A stretch of 64,000 nucleotides of DNA from Cytobacillus luteolus (GCF_017873715.1 NZ_JAGGKM010000005.1:248001-312000), one strand, 5' to 3'; shown: positions 34,195-43,055, counted from the first letter of the stretch. Notes: generated from the sequence alone by a model not told the origin. Numbers and translations are program-made.

Positions 34195-36711
34195 TTAAAA
34201 AGTAGAGAAATATTCTTCTAGTGCATTTTTTATAGCCAATGCTGCTTTGTAACGAAACTCAGTCGTTTTTAATAATGCTTCTTCCGTTGGGTTTGATAGA
34301 AAAGCTAATTCTATTAGAATACTAGGAAGTTCATTTCTTTTATTCACGTAAAATTCTTGATTTTTTACCCCTCTATTAGATGTGCCTAGGTTCGCTATCA
34401 AATGTTTTTGAACTGTTTGTCCTAATTGATAACTCTTAGTGCTATTAAAATTTAATGAAGTATTATAAAAAGTTGTTGTTCCTTTTGCATCCCTATTTGT
34501 AAATGAATCTGTGTGTAAACTAATAAAAGCATCATAGTCTGATAGATTTGAAAGTAGAGTTCTATCTTGAAGTGTTAAGAATTTATCATCACTTCTAGTG
34601 AGTTGAACGATAGCACCTGCTTTTTCTAATTCTGCTTTTAGTAATAGTGCGGTATCCAGTGTCACTACTTTTTCATATAACCCAGAACGACCAATCGCTC
34701 CTGGGTCAGATCCACCATGGCCAGCATCAATGAGAATCTTCTTACCAACCAAGCCAACTTCCATCACCTTTAAGGATAAGGAGTCTGCGTGATTTCTAAT
34801 AGTAAATGTGTATCCAGGTTGAAAATGAATGATTAGTGAATGGTTAGTAGGACTAATTTTATTTAATTCATATCTAGTGATACCCGGAATTAGGGTGTTA
34901 GGTATATCAATCTGTGTTAGTCCAGCTAGTTCCAACCTGTTATTAGATAACATTTTGTATGGGAAACTGAATCCATTAGGTTTTTTCCAGATTAGATGGC
35001 TTTCACCATTTATTAATTCGAAGCTAGGTGATAGTAGTTTCTTAATTGAAGTAGGAGAGGTATCACTTTGTTTCACCCAACCTCGTTTACCATCCTTTGT
35101 TTCGACATTTAGCCAGTTTCCATGCTGCCATAGACGGATAAGTTCATCTCCTGCTCTGAACGTTCCTGCAACTGCATAGCTATCTGCAGCGCCCTTTCGA
35201 ATCGATCCATCGTTAAATGGATAAACATACTTATAATCTTGGACTGAAATAATAGCTTCCCAACTTGGAATCCAACCTATTTTTCCGGAAGGAGTCTTTA
35301 CTCTAAGCCACCTTTGGTTAGAGGCATTTATAAACTCTTGTAACACCGTTACTTTTGAAAAGTAAGTTAGATTTTCTATGGTACTATATTGTAGAGTTGC
35401 TCCCTTGTATAACTTCGCATGGCGTGTACCAATAGCCATTAGACGTTGAACTGGCACAACCTTGTCAGTAACAACAGATTCATGCACCCAAGCTTGGGTA
35501 TTATCTTCAGATAAAAATTTGTACCAGATCTGGCGATTAGTGTCTATGCTTTGGTCAATTACTTTTAGTGCAGTTCCTTTTCTTAAAGTTGTCAACTTGG
35601 ACTCTGTTAAGGCAGGTCCTTTTCTTACGTTTGCTACATCCACACTAATATAAAATGTTTTATTTACTATTGCTTTTTGTTGTAGGATTTCTTCCTTAAC
35701 CCAACCCATTTTCCCTAGGGTGTATTCGACTCGGTACCATAGGACTGAATTAGGATCAATAAAATGATCAACAACTGTCACTTTTTGACCAAGTGTTAGG
35801 GTACTTACTGATGCATAGGTATGCGAAGCACCTTTTCTCACTGACTCCGATAATGATGTACTGTACATGATTGTCCCGTTTGGAACTGCTTTCACAGTAG
35901 GTTCAGGAATCTTCTCCTGGGCAGGGTTTTCTTCAGTAATTGGAGGGTCAGTAGGTTCAATTGTTTCCTCTTCAGGTACTGATACGTTTTCTGAAAGTGC
36001 ATTTTTAACAAATGCTGTGCTGTGAACCCAGCCTTTTACTGAACCAAGGTCAACACGATACCATAAATCACCTGAAGCATTTGTAAATTCATCAATAATA
36101 GATACCTGTTGATCTTGTTTTAAAAAGGATACAATCGGATATGATGTAGTAGCACCTTTATGAACAGGTGCATTCCCAACCTGTATTTGTTTTTGATTAG
36201 TCGTTTGTTGAGTTACTAGATTAGATGCTTCAGTCCACCCCTTAACAGAGCCAAGGTCGATTCGAAGCCATTTTTGACCGGTTGAATTGGTAAACTCATC
36301 AATGACAGTAACTTTAGCACCTTGTTTTAAAGTAGAAACTATCGGGTAAGATGTAGTAGCACCTTTTCTTACTAAAGCGTTTGTAACTTGTATTAGTTGT
36401 TGATCACTAGAAATAGTTTCCTTTTTTTCGATATTAGAAGATTCAGCCCATCCTTTTATTGAACCAAGATCGAGTCGATACCATCTTTCACCAAAGGCAT
36501 TGGTGAATTCGTCAATTACTGTTACTTTTTGTCCTGCAGAGATTTCACGTACTTTCGCATAAGCAGTGGTAGCACCTTTATGAACAGTTAGCTTATTGAT
36601 AGCCTTTAGTTCAATCGGGTAGTTTACTTGTGCATTTGTTTCATTTGCCTGAACAAATAAAGGTAAGAATGTGCTAGTGGCAAGGATTGTCGAAACGAGA
36701 AGTTTTTTCAC
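34195..36711 (-). CDS. N-acetylmuramoyl-L-alanine amidase with seven SH3 repeats
   Basis: 838 residues, GTG start at 36711 with GGAGGG. Signal peptide about 1-22. Seven SH3-type repeats of 60-65 residues follow, each with an (V/I)xKGAxxxY turn and a final GWxxxS; the first three are the most alike (KGATTAY/KGATTSY). After a bridging beta domain, the last ~190 residues are an Amidase_3 domain: zinc ligands His in DAGHGG, Glu in SGLYEK, His in SLHTD, and catalytic Glu in IELAFLSNP. It cleaves the MurNAc-L-Ala bond during wall turnover and cell separation, the LytC role. B. subtilis LytC binds the wall with a different repeat type. Confidence 0.9.
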   Translation of the reverse strand: MKKLLVSTILATSTFLPLFVQANETNAQVNYPIELKAINKLTVHKGATTAYAKVREISAGQKVTVIDEFTNAFGERWYRLDLGSIKGWAESSNIEKKETISSDQQLIQVTNALVRKGATTSYPIVSTLKQGAKVTVIDEFTNSTGQKWLRIDLGSVKGWTEASNLVTQQTTNQKQIQVGNAPVHKGATTSYPIVSFLKQDQQVSIIDEFTNASGDLWYRVDLGSVKGWVHSTAFVKNALSENVSVPEEETIEPTDPPITEENPAQEKIPEPTVKAVPNGTIMYSTSLSESVRKGASHTYASVSTLTLGQKVTVVDHFIDPNSVLWYRVEYTLGKMGWVKEEILQQKAIVNKTFYISVDVANVRKGPALTESKLTTLRKGTALKVIDQSIDTNRQIWYKFLSEDNTQAWVHESVVTDKVVPVQRLMAIGTRHAKLYKGATLQYSTIENLTYFSKVTVLQEFINASNQRWLRVKTPSGKIGWIPSWEAIISVQDYKYVYPFNDGSIRKGAADSYAVAGTFRAGDELIRLWQHGNWLNVETKDGKRGWVKQSDTSPTSIKKLLSPSFELINGESHLIWKKPNGFSFPYKMLSNNRLELAGLTQIDIPNTLIPGITRYELNKISPTNHSLIIHFQPGYTFTIRNHADSLSLKVMEVGLVGKKILIDAGHGGSDPGAIGRSGLYEKVVTLDTALLLKAELEKAGAIVQLTRSDDKFLTLQDRTLLSNLSDYDAFISLHTDSFTNRDAKGTTTFYNTSLNFNSTKSYQLGQTVQKHLIANLGTSNRGVKNQEFYVNKRNELPSILIELAFLSNPTEEALLKTTEFRYKAALAIKNALEEYFSTF

Positions 36712-36753
36712 ACTTTTCCCTCCATATTTTGTAGAAATTTCTCAATATGTATA

Positions 36754-36782
36754 ATAATATCTGATAATAGGTAATAATCCAA
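36754..36782 (-). promoter_or_regulatory. Candidate sigma-A promoter of the amidase operon
   Basis: On the minus strand TTGGAT (36782-36777), 17 bp, TATTAT (36759-36754), about 40 bases before the GTG start. No clear sigma-D site was seen here. Confidence 0.5.
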
Positions 36783-36810
36783 TCGGTATAAAGTAATAAG
36801 GTAAAAAAAA

Positions 36811-36849
36811 TAACGCTAAGAGAACCTCAGGTAGGTTCTCTTAACGTTA
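36811..36849 (-). terminator. Terminator of the LCP gene
   Basis: TAACGTTAAGAGAACC (minus strand, 36849-36834) pairs with GGTTCTCTTAGCGTTA (36826-36811) with one wobble, followed by a T-run. The 5' arm contains the stop codon of the LCP gene. Confidence 0.88.
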
Positions 36850-37869
36850 TTTAATTGAAACATTTTCATTTTTTTCATCAGTATCTATGCTTGAGCTTGT
36901 ACTGTCATTTTCAAGTACAGCCTTAAGAGTAGTATTAATATTCTTAATGGACTCTTCTTTTGGAATGAAGTAATAGACGCTATTTATATAATCATCATAA
37001 CCTTCAAGTTGTAAAGTTTGCACTTCGGTGCTCTTCATTTTGTTATAAAGTTGAACAAATGATAAGATATCTTTCGTTGGTAAGTTTGTTTTAACATTTT
37101 CGCCAACATCACGAAGTACATCGTCAACCTTAGTAATTGAACCAACAGATGTCCCTTTATCCACAATTGCTTTAATTACTTGTTTTTGTCTATCGTTACG
37201 TCCCATGTCACCACGTGGATCTGATTTTCTCATTCTGACATATGCAAGGGCTTCATTTCCATTTAGTTCCATTTCACCCTCGGTATACGTTTTCCATGCA
37301 AGTGAACCTGTTAACTGAGCCTTAAAAGTAAATGGAACGTCGACTGTAATTCCATTTAGAGAATCGACAATGTCTTCAAAACCTTGAAAGTTTGTAGTTA
37401 CATAGTAATCAATTGGGATATCAAATAGTTCTTGAACAGCCCCTACAGTACTACTAACCCCGCCGTAATATGAGTGAGTTATTTTATCGTTCTTCCCAAG
37501 TTCAGGTATATATGTTCGAGTATCACGAGGGATACTCACTAGATATGTTTCTTTTGTTTTTGGATTAATGGTTATCAACATTAAAACATCAGAACGTGGT
37601 TTCCCACCCTCCTGATTTTCGAGTCCGATAAGAAGGATTGTAACAGGGTCCTCTTTAAGTTTAATCTTTTCAGTGCGGTGACTTGGGATCTTCTCACGAT
37701 CTATTTCTTCATATGTTTTATTCGCAATAGAATTTGCTGTGTATAAAATATATGCGGCATATGTGCCGGCAGCAACTAGCATAATAATAAAGGATGTAAT
37801 GAAGAACTTCTTTGTTTTACTAGTCCTTCTCCTTTTATTCATCCTTCTACGGGTTCTTGAATCTTTCAT
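36847..37869 (-). CDS. LCP-family (LytR-CpsA-Psr) polymer ligase
   Basis: 340 residues. A basic N-terminus (RTRRRMNKRRRTSKTKK) precedes one membrane helix (about 22-44), with the rest outside. The LCP domain (about 75-300) shows GLENQEGGKPRSDVLML, the SIPRDTRTYIP motif with arginines that hold the pyrophosphate lipid, DITHSY-like KITHSYYGG and MRKSDPRGDMGRNDRQKQ. LCP proteins transfer undecaprenyl-linked wall polymers onto peptidoglycan. B. subtilis has its TagV homologue at this position beside yvyE. Here it is a good candidate to attach the polymer made by the 16894-31701 operon. The C-terminal tail is acidic and Ser-rich. Confidence 0.9.
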   Translation of the reverse strand: MKDSRTRRRMNKRRRTSKTKKFFITSFIIMLVAAGTYAAYILYTANSIANKTYEEIDREKIPSHRTEKIKLKEDPVTILLIGLENQEGGKPRSDVLMLITINPKTKETYLVSIPRDTRTYIPELGKNDKITHSYYGGVSSTVGAVQELFDIPIDYYVTTNFQGFEDIVDSLNGITVDVPFTFKAQLTGSLAWKTYTEGEMELNGNEALAYVRMRKSDPRGDMGRNDRQKQVIKAIVDKGTSVGSITKVDDVLRDVGENVKTNLPTKDILSFVQLYNKMKSTEVQTLQLEGYDDYINSVYYFIPKEESIKNINTTLKAVLENDSTSSSIDTDEKNENVSIK

Positions 37870-37979
37870 AAAAGCCCTCGTTTCTTTTTAAGTGGCAATA
37901 TAGTTAATAGAACAACTTCTAATTTTATCTAAAATTCGACAAACAGTAAATAAGAAAAATTTAGGTTGTTCAAAAAAGA

Positions 37980-38615
37980 TTAATTTACCACTTCTTCTAG
38001 GTAGGTAACCTCACCCTCAACTATCTCGCTTTTCCCATTTGTGAGCTCAATCATCCAATCGATAAACTGCTGTTTTTGTCCTTCTTCTACATAGGTTTCT
38101 ACTTCAACTGAGTCTAAATACTTAATTTCTTTAATTTTAAATACAGACGATCTCAATTCGTTTTCTACTTTACCTAGCCACGTATAATCTATCTTCGTAT
38201 GAATGACTCTCATTAGTGTACGTTCAACAATACCTGTAGCATTTAACCCCTCTGAGGTCGACTTTCCATACGCACGAATTAATCCACCTGCACCTAATTT
38301 TATTCCACCGAAATAGCGAGTTATGACTACAACTGTGTCTTTTAGCTTCTTTTTTTTCAGCACTTCCAAAATAGGAACGCCAGCCGTACCACTAGGTTCA
38401 CCATCATCATTTGCTTTTTGGATGTGATCATGTTCACCGATAATATAAGCTGAGCAATTATGGTTTGCGTCCCTATGCTTCTTTTTAATTTCTAAAATAA
38501 AATTCTGTGCTTCTTCCTCTGTTGTCGCACGATTTATATAAGCAATAAATCTTGATTTTTCAATAATAATTTCATGTTCCCCATAGCCTTTTACTGTATA
38601 ATAATGTGTAAGCAC
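37980..38615 (-). CDS. yvyE: YigZ/IMPACT family protein YvyE
   Basis: 211 residues from GTG 38615 with GGGAGGTGA upstream; the TTG at 38630 lies inside that site. The UPF0029/IMPACT signature is clear: KSRFIAYINRA, NHNCSAYIIG, DDGEPSGTAGVPIL and VVVITRYFGGIKLGAGGLIRAY. The biochemical role is unknown; eukaryotic IMPACT modulates Gcn2. Position and direction, divergent from degS, match B. subtilis. Confidence 0.92.
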   Translation of the reverse strand: MLTHYYTVKGYGEHEIIIEKSRFIAYINRATTEEEAQNFILEIKKKHRDANHNCSAYIIGEHDHIQKANDDGEPSGTAGVPILEVLKKKKLKDTVVVITRYFGGIKLGAGGLIRAYGKSTSEGLNATGIVERTLMRVIHTKIDYTWLGKVENELRSSVFKIKEIKYLDSVEVETYVEEGQKQQFIDWMIELTNGKSEIVEGEVTYLEEVVN

Positions 38616-38663
38616 TGGGTCACCTCCCAAATTTTAGGTACTACCCTTTTAAAATTAAGAAAA

Positions 38664-38699
38664 TTGTCGTATTCTTTTATTATAGAACGACAAATTTTT
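38664..38699. other. Hairpin between yvyE and degS
   Basis: TTGTCGT (38664-38670) and ACGACAA (38687-38693) with a T-run after it, in the divergent yvyE/degS gap. The stem is built of the same TTGTCG/CGACAA hexamers as the REP units near 40.8 kb, in the opposite order. Function unknown. Confidence 0.35.
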
Positions 38700-38795
38700 T
38701 ACATCAAATAAATTAGTATTAAAGTATCTATATAAAAAATAACAATTTGTCGAAATAGCCTTTTAAAGAAATATTTCTAATCTGGAGGTGGGGAC

Positions 38796-39941
38796 ATGTC
38801 CACCAAAAAAATTGATAGTAAAATGCTAGATAAAATTTTAGAAAAAATGGTAACAACGGTTAATCATAGTAAGAGTGAAGTCTTTAAAATAGGTGAACAA
38901 ACGCGTAAACAATATACTTCATTAACTGAAGAGTTGAAGGATATAAAAGATAAGGTCCTCGAAGTGATTCAAGAAGGGGACAAGCTAGAGGTTTATGCTC
39001 GATTTGCCAGGAATCGCTTATCTGAAGTAAGTGGTGCATTTAATAAGTTTTCGGAATCTGAAATTCGTGAAGCCTATGAAAAAGCACATAATCTTCAAAT
39101 GCAACTAACGATTATAAGAGAAAAAGAAAAGCAGCTTCGAGAGCGACGTGATGAGCTTGAACGTAGGTTACTTGGACTACAGGAAACAATCCAAAGAGCA
39201 GAGCATCTAGTTGGTCAAATCAGTGTGGTACTAAACTATCTGACAAGTGACATGCGACAAGTTGGTGAGATGCTAGAGGATGCGAAGCAAAAGCAGGACT
39301 TTGGCTTTAAAATCATTGAAGCTCAAGAAGAAGAGCGTCGCAGGCTATCGCGTGAAATTCATGATGGTCCAGCCCAAATGCTCGCTAACGTGATGATGAG
39401 ATCACAATTGATTGATCGAGTGTTCCGTGAAAAAGGTGCTGAAGACGGTTTTAAAGAAATTAAAGACCTTAGAAAAATGGTCCATTCCGCGCTGTATGAG
39501 GTTCGACGAATCATTTATGACCTCCGTCCAATGGCACTGGATGATTTAGGTTTAATTCCTACCCTCAAAAAATACCTATCTACTATCGAAGAATATAACG
39601 GGGGCGAACCTACTATTTCTTTTAAGAATCTAGGTCCTGAAAAAAGATTACCCTCTAAGTTCGAGGTTGCATTATTCCGCTTGGTTCAAGAAGCTGTTAG
39701 TAACGCACTTAAGCATGCGGATGCTAAGGAAATACTGGTAAAGGTTGACCTAGGGAAAGAACATGTAACTGTTATCGTAAAAGACAATGGAAAAGGCTTT
39801 GATCCCGTAGAAAAGCCAGAAAGTTCTTTCGGAATTCTAGGTATGAAGGAACGTGTAGAGTTGTTAGAAGGGGAAATTACCTTCGACTCTAAAAAAGGTG
39901 CAGGCACCATTATTATGATACAAGTCCCATTGAAAGAGTAA
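38796..39941 (+). CDS. degS: Cytoplasmic sensor histidine kinase DegS
   Basis: 381 residues (B. subtilis 385). No membrane helix; the N-terminal 170 residues are a signal-receiving, largely coiled-coil region. HisKA_3 dimerisation domain with phosphorylatable His189 in SREIHDGPAQ, the same residue number as in B. subtilis, then the ATPase domain with NALKHA, DNGKGFD and GILGMKERVE. It phosphorylates DegU to control degradative enzymes, motility, competence and polymer production. RBS CTGGAGGTGGG before ATG 38796. Confidence 0.96.
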   Translation: MSTKKIDSKMLDKILEKMVTTVNHSKSEVFKIGEQTRKQYTSLTEELKDIKDKVLEVIQEGDKLEVYARFARNRLSEVSGAFNKFSESEIREAYEKAHNLQMQLTIIREKEKQLRERRDELERRLLGLQETIQRAEHLVGQISVVLNYLTSDMRQVGEMLEDAKQKQDFGFKIIEAQEEERRRLSREIHDGPAQMLANVMMRSQLIDRVFREKGAEDGFKEIKDLRKMVHSALYEVRRIIYDLRPMALDDLGLIPTLKKYLSTIEEYNGGEPTISFKNLGPEKRLPSKFEVALFRLVQEAVSNALKHADAKEILVKVDLGKEHVTVIVKDNGKGFDPVEKPESSFGILGMKERVELLEGEITFDSKKGAGTIIMIQVPLKE

Positions 39942-39983
39942 AATATTAGCAAAAAAACCATACGAAAGTCATATTGACCAGTT

Positions 39984-40001
39984 TTCTGACAATTGTCAGA
40001 A
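39984..40001 (+). promoter_or_regulatory. Perfect 18-bp palindrome before degU
   Basis: TTCTGACAATTGTCAGAA is a perfect inverted repeat in the degS-degU gap, ending 20 bases before the degU start. It could be an operator of a degU-specific promoter or an RNA hairpin near the ribosome binding site. Confidence 0.55.
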
Positions 40002-40021
40002 TGATAGGGGGAGGAGAAGGC

Positions 40022-40708
40022 ATGAAAACTAGCATTGTAATTATTGATGATCACCAATTGTTCAGAGAAGGGGTAAAACGTATTCTAGATTTTGAATCTA
40101 GCTTTGAAGTAGTTGCTGAAGGCGATGACGGTGATGAAGCGTTAGCGCTAGTTCAGGCTCATAACCCAGATGTTGTTATCATGGACATTAATATGCCAAA
40201 TATTAATGGTGTGGAAGCAACTAGACAGCTGATCGATGCAAACCCAAATACAAAAGTTATTATCTTATCCATACATGATGATGAAAGCTATGTAACACAC
40301 GCATTAAAATCTGGTGCGAATGGTTACTTATTGAAGGAAATGGATGCAGACTCTTTAGTAGAAGCAGTAAAAGTAGTAGCTGATGGAGGATCATATTTAC
40401 ACCCTAAAGTTACACACAACTTAGTGAAAGAATTCCGCCGTCTTTCAGCAGACGGACAAGCTAATGGTGCTGGCATGGTTCAAACAATTGAAATCCGTCG
40501 TCCACTGCATATCCTTACACGCCGTGAGTGTGAAGTTCTTCAACTGCTTGCTGACGGAAAAAGCAACCGTGGAATCGGTGACGCATTATACATTAGTGAA
40601 AAAACGGTTAAAAACCATGTGAGTAATATTCTACAAAAAATGAATGTAAACGATCGAACCCAAGCTGTTGTAGTAGCTATTAAGAATGGTTGGGTCGAAG
40701 TGAAATAA
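40022..40708 (+). CDS. degU: Response regulator DegU
   Basis: 228 residues from ATG 40022 after GGGGGAGGAG. Receiver domain with acidic pair DD (9-10), phospho-acceptor Asp55 (VVIMDINMP) and Lys105; LuxR-type DNA-binding domain about 160-225 ([21 protein letters not shown] ... [13 protein letters not shown]). In Bacillus, DegU controls exoenzymes, flagellar genes, poly-gamma-glutamate and competence (comK), so several genes in this window may be targets. Confidence 0.96.
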   Translation: MKTSIVIIDDHQLFREGVKRILDFESSFEVVAEGDDGDEALALVQAHNPDVVIMDINMPNINGVEATRQLIDANPNTKVIILSIHDDESYVTHALKSGANGYLLKEMDADSLVEAVKVVADGGSYLHPKVTHNLVKEFRRLSADGQANGAGMVQTIEIRRPLHILTRRECEVLQLLADGKSNRGIGDALYISEKTVKNHVSNILQKMNVNDRTQAVVVAIKNGWVEVK

Positions 40709-40720
40709 TATACTTAATTA

Positions 40721-40757
40721 AGAAACGAAATGCCGATGGTGGTGTTTCGTTTTTTTG
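40721..40757 (+). terminator. Terminator of degSU
   Basis: AACGAAA pairs with TTTCGTT across a 14-base loop, followed by a run of T residues. Confidence 0.7.
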
Positions 40758-40762
40758 TTATT

Positions 40763-40941
40763 GGACAAATGCCATTCGACAAATGCCACGTACTTGTCGA
40801 AAGGGTTTGAGTGTGGCTGTAATCGACAAATGCCATGTACTTGTCTAAGGGGATGGTGTAAAGGGTGAAATCGACAAATGCCACGTACTTGTCGAAAGGG
40901 TTTGAGTGTGGCTCTAATCGACAAATGCGATGTACTTGTAG
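40763..40941 (+). repeat. REP-like palindrome array, four units plus a partial one
   Basis: A 23-bp imperfect palindrome starting CGACAAATGCCA and ending GTACTTGTCG recurs at 40777, 40824, 40872 and 40919 (periods 47, 48, 47 bp), after a partial unit at 40763. The inverted arms are CGACAA and TTGTCG. The 24-bp gaps after units 1 and 3 are almost identical (AAGGGTTTGAGTGTGGCT); the gap after unit 2 differs. Unit 4 is diverged. The array ends about 100 bp before the RAYT gene. Confidence 0.85.
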
Positions 40942-41042
40942 AAATACCTTATCTTACTAAGTAGTGACCTAAATCATTGCTTGTTTACATTATTTATGTG
41001 AGAATTTCTTTGCACACATTAGAAGAAAGGAAGTATAGTACA

Positions 41043-41588
41043 TTGTCTAGGAAGAGAAAGAAATTTTATAACGAGTTGTTCTACCATGTTGTTTCACGAG
41101 GTGTAAGGAGAGAGGCAATTTTTATTAATCACTCAGATTTTTCAGCCTTTTTATACATACTCAATCAAACCTATGATCAATTCTCCTATGAATTACCTTC
41201 TTACTGTCTCATGAATAACCACTATCATCTCCTGATACGAATCAAATCCCATTCCTTAGCCGAGTTTATGCATTGCTTAAACAAAAGATATGCAAGTTAT
41301 TTTAATAATAAATATGGTTATTCAGGAAGAGTCTTTGACCATAATTATTTTTCCAGTGCCATTTATACTTATGAGAGTCTCTTAAAAGTTAGTAAGTATA
41401 TCCATTTGAATCCTCTTAGAGCCCACCTTGTCAAAGACCTCGTAGATTATCCTTGGAGTAGCTATTCCTTCTATAAGTCAGGTAATGTATATCCACCGAC
41501 CTTTATTCCTATCGCCCATTTGCTCGATACATTCAACGGAACAATAAATGAACAGAGAAGAAGCTATTGTGATTTTGTGGAAGAGTAA
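41043..41588 (+). CDS. REP-associated tyrosine transposase (RAYT, Y1_Tnp/HUH family)
   Basis: 181 residues from TTG 41043 with AAAGGAAG 9 bases upstream; frames beginning earlier have no site. Transposase_17 hallmarks: FYHVVSRG near the start, CLMNNHYHLLIR with the metal-binding H-x-H, LNKRYASYFN, GRVFDHNY and KYIHLNPLRAHLV with the candidate nucleophilic tyrosine, then YPWSSYSFY. RAYTs cut and rejoin single-stranded DNA at REP hairpins. Here REP-like palindromes lie on both sides, in opposite orientation. The gene is absent between degU and the degV-family gene in B. subtilis, so this is an insertion. Confidence 0.9.
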   Translation: MSRKRKKFYNELFYHVVSRGVRREAIFINHSDFSAFLYILNQTYDQFSYELPSYCLMNNHYHLLIRIKSHSLAEFMHCLNKRYASYFNNKYGYSGRVFDHNYFSSAIYTYESLLKVSKYIHLNPLRAHLVKDLVDYPWSSYSFYKSGNVYPPTFIPIAHLLDTFNGTINEQRRSYCDFVEE

Positions 41589-41590
41589 TT

Positions 41591-41613
41591 CGACAACACC
41601 GTGGCATTTGTCG
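41591..41613 (-). repeat. Inverted REP-like unit just downstream of the RAYT gene
   Basis: CGACAA and TTGTCG arms around GTGGCAT, i.e. the reverse complement of the upstream units (ATGCCAC core). It begins 2 bases after the RAYT stop. Further degraded CGACA/TGTCG stretches are visible up to about 41760. Confidence 0.8.
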
Positions 41614-41789
41614 AATTAGGACTAACCCCAAAAGTAACCGACAAAGTACAGGGCAATTGCTGAATAATTCGTCACTATTCGACATCAATGTCAATATATG
41701 TCGGTAAAAACTTTGTTGATATTGGAATTATTTTGAAGGTCAAAGCTACAATTTGTCGAATTAAACTTAAGGAAACTAGGAGGTGGCAA

Positions 41790-41990
41790 ATGGATAGGAA
41801 TTATAACATTCAAGAGTTAGTACAACAATCCCAGCTATCATTACAGCATTTTGAAGAAAATTACGGCCAACAACTTGCACCTTTTCAGCAAAAAATCTTT
41901 ATGATTGGATTTGCATTAGGGAAAGTCGAACAAGGTAAAACCTCTGTTGATACGATAGCTTTGAAGAGGTTGATAATGGAAGGGATATAG
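41790..41990 (+). CDS. Small protein of unknown function
   Basis: 66 residues from ATG 41790, with a very strong AGGAGGTGG site 5 bases upstream. No signal peptide or membrane helix; mostly helical, Gln-rich (LVQQSQLSLQHFEENYGQQ). A terminator follows at once. The good ribosome binding site and terminator argue for a real gene. I do not recognise it. Confidence 0.6.
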   Translation: MDRNYNIQELVQQSQLSLQHFEENYGQQLAPFQQKIFMIGFALGKVEQGKTSVDTIALKRLIMEGI

Positions 41991-42000
41991 TAGTAATATT

Positions 42001-42025
42001 TGCACCCAGGTTGGTGCATTTTTTG
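42001..42025 (+). terminator. Terminator after the small gene
   Basis: TGCACC (42001-42006) pairs with GGTGCA (42013-42018), followed by TTTTTT. Confidence 0.75.
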
Positions 42026-42204
42026 TTAGATTTGCCGCTTAAGTAAAAACTCTAAGTAACACTTAATATTTTTTACTATAGAAGTAGTGTAAAACTATCA
42101 TAACAAGAGTTTTTCCTTTTAAAAATTAATGCTTTTTCCATTTCTATCATATAAAATGTAAGGTAGTTAATTCGGAAATAAAAAAAGTGAGGAAGGTTAC
42201 TACT

Positions 42205-43047
42205 ATGAAAACGGCAATAGTTACCGATAGTACAGCTTACATCCCAAATGAATTGCGTGAAAAATACAATATACATATGATCCCCCTAAGTGTAAATTTT
42301 GGAGTCGAATCGTACCGTGAAGAGATTGATATCACAGCAGATCAATTCTTCGAGGAAATAAAAGCAAAGAGTGAATTACCAACAACCTCACAGCCACCTG
42401 TTGGTGAATTTGTTGAGCTTTTTGAAAAGTTAGGACATGACCATGATGCTGTAATTAGTATCCACCTATCAAGCGGAATTAGTGGTACATATCAAGGAGC
42501 TGTTTCAGCTGGTGAAATGGTTGAGAATGTAAAAGTGTTTACATTTGACTCTGAGATTAGCTGTATGGTTCAGGGTTTCTATGCATTAGAGGGGGCTGAG
42601 TTAGCTCAAGAAGGCAAAACGGCTGAAGAAATCATGGCACGCCTTGAAGAAATGAAAACGACAATGAAAGCCTATTTTATGGTCGATGATTTAACGAATC
42701 TTCAACGTGGTGGACGCTTAAGTGGTGCACAAGCATTTGTAGGTAGTTTATTACAAGTGAAACCAATCCTTCACTTCCAAGATAAAGTGATCGTTCCTTT
42801 TGAAAAAATTCGTACCCGTAAAAAAGCATTAAAACGTTTGTTTGAATTGTTTGATGAAGTGGCAAGCTCAAATGAACCAATGCGCGCAGTGCTTATCCAT
42901 GCAAATCGTCCGGAAGAAGCAGAGGAGCTTAAAACAGAACTTGCTCAAAAATACCCGAATGTAGAATTTTTAATCAGCTACTTTGGTCCAGTTATTGGTA
43001 CGCACCTTGGAGAAGGTGCAATTGGACTAGGTTGGTATAAACGATAA
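42205..43047 (+). CDS. DegV-family fatty-acid-binding protein (FakB type)
   Basis: 280 residues from ATG 42205 with GAGGAAGG upstream. DegV signature: TAIVTDSTAYIP, PTTSQPPVGEF, ISIHLSSGISGTYQ and LTNLQRGGRLSGAQAF. FakB proteins present a bound fatty acid to the FakA kinase for entry into phospholipids. B. subtilis has a DegV-family gene (yviA) between degU and comFA, matching this position. Followed by a terminator. Confidence 0.9.
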   Translation: MKTAIVTDSTAYIPNELREKYNIHMIPLSVNFGVESYREEIDITADQFFEEIKAKSELPTTSQPPVGEFVELFEKLGHDHDAVISIHLSSGISGTYQGAVSAGEMVENVKVFTFDSEISCMVQGFYALEGAELAQEGKTAEEIMARLEEMKTTMKAYFMVDDLTNLQRGGRLSGAQAFVGSLLQVKPILHFQDKVIVPFEKIRTRKKALKRLFELFDEVASSNEPMRAVLIHANRPEEAEELKTELAQKYPNVEFLISYFGPVIGTHLGEGAIGLGWYKR

Positions 43048-43055
43048 AATATCTG

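Noticed and set aside
40718-40924. Possible 68-residue minus-strand gene with internal repeats
   Set aside because: Its repeated peptide is the translation of the REP-like palindromes; no start signal.
40777-40941. CRISPR-like array (23-bp repeats, 24-bp spacers)
   Set aside because: Spacers 1 and 3 are nearly identical, the repeat is itself palindromic and drifts, only four units exist, no cas gene is near, and a RAYT gene is adjacent; REP elements explain it better.
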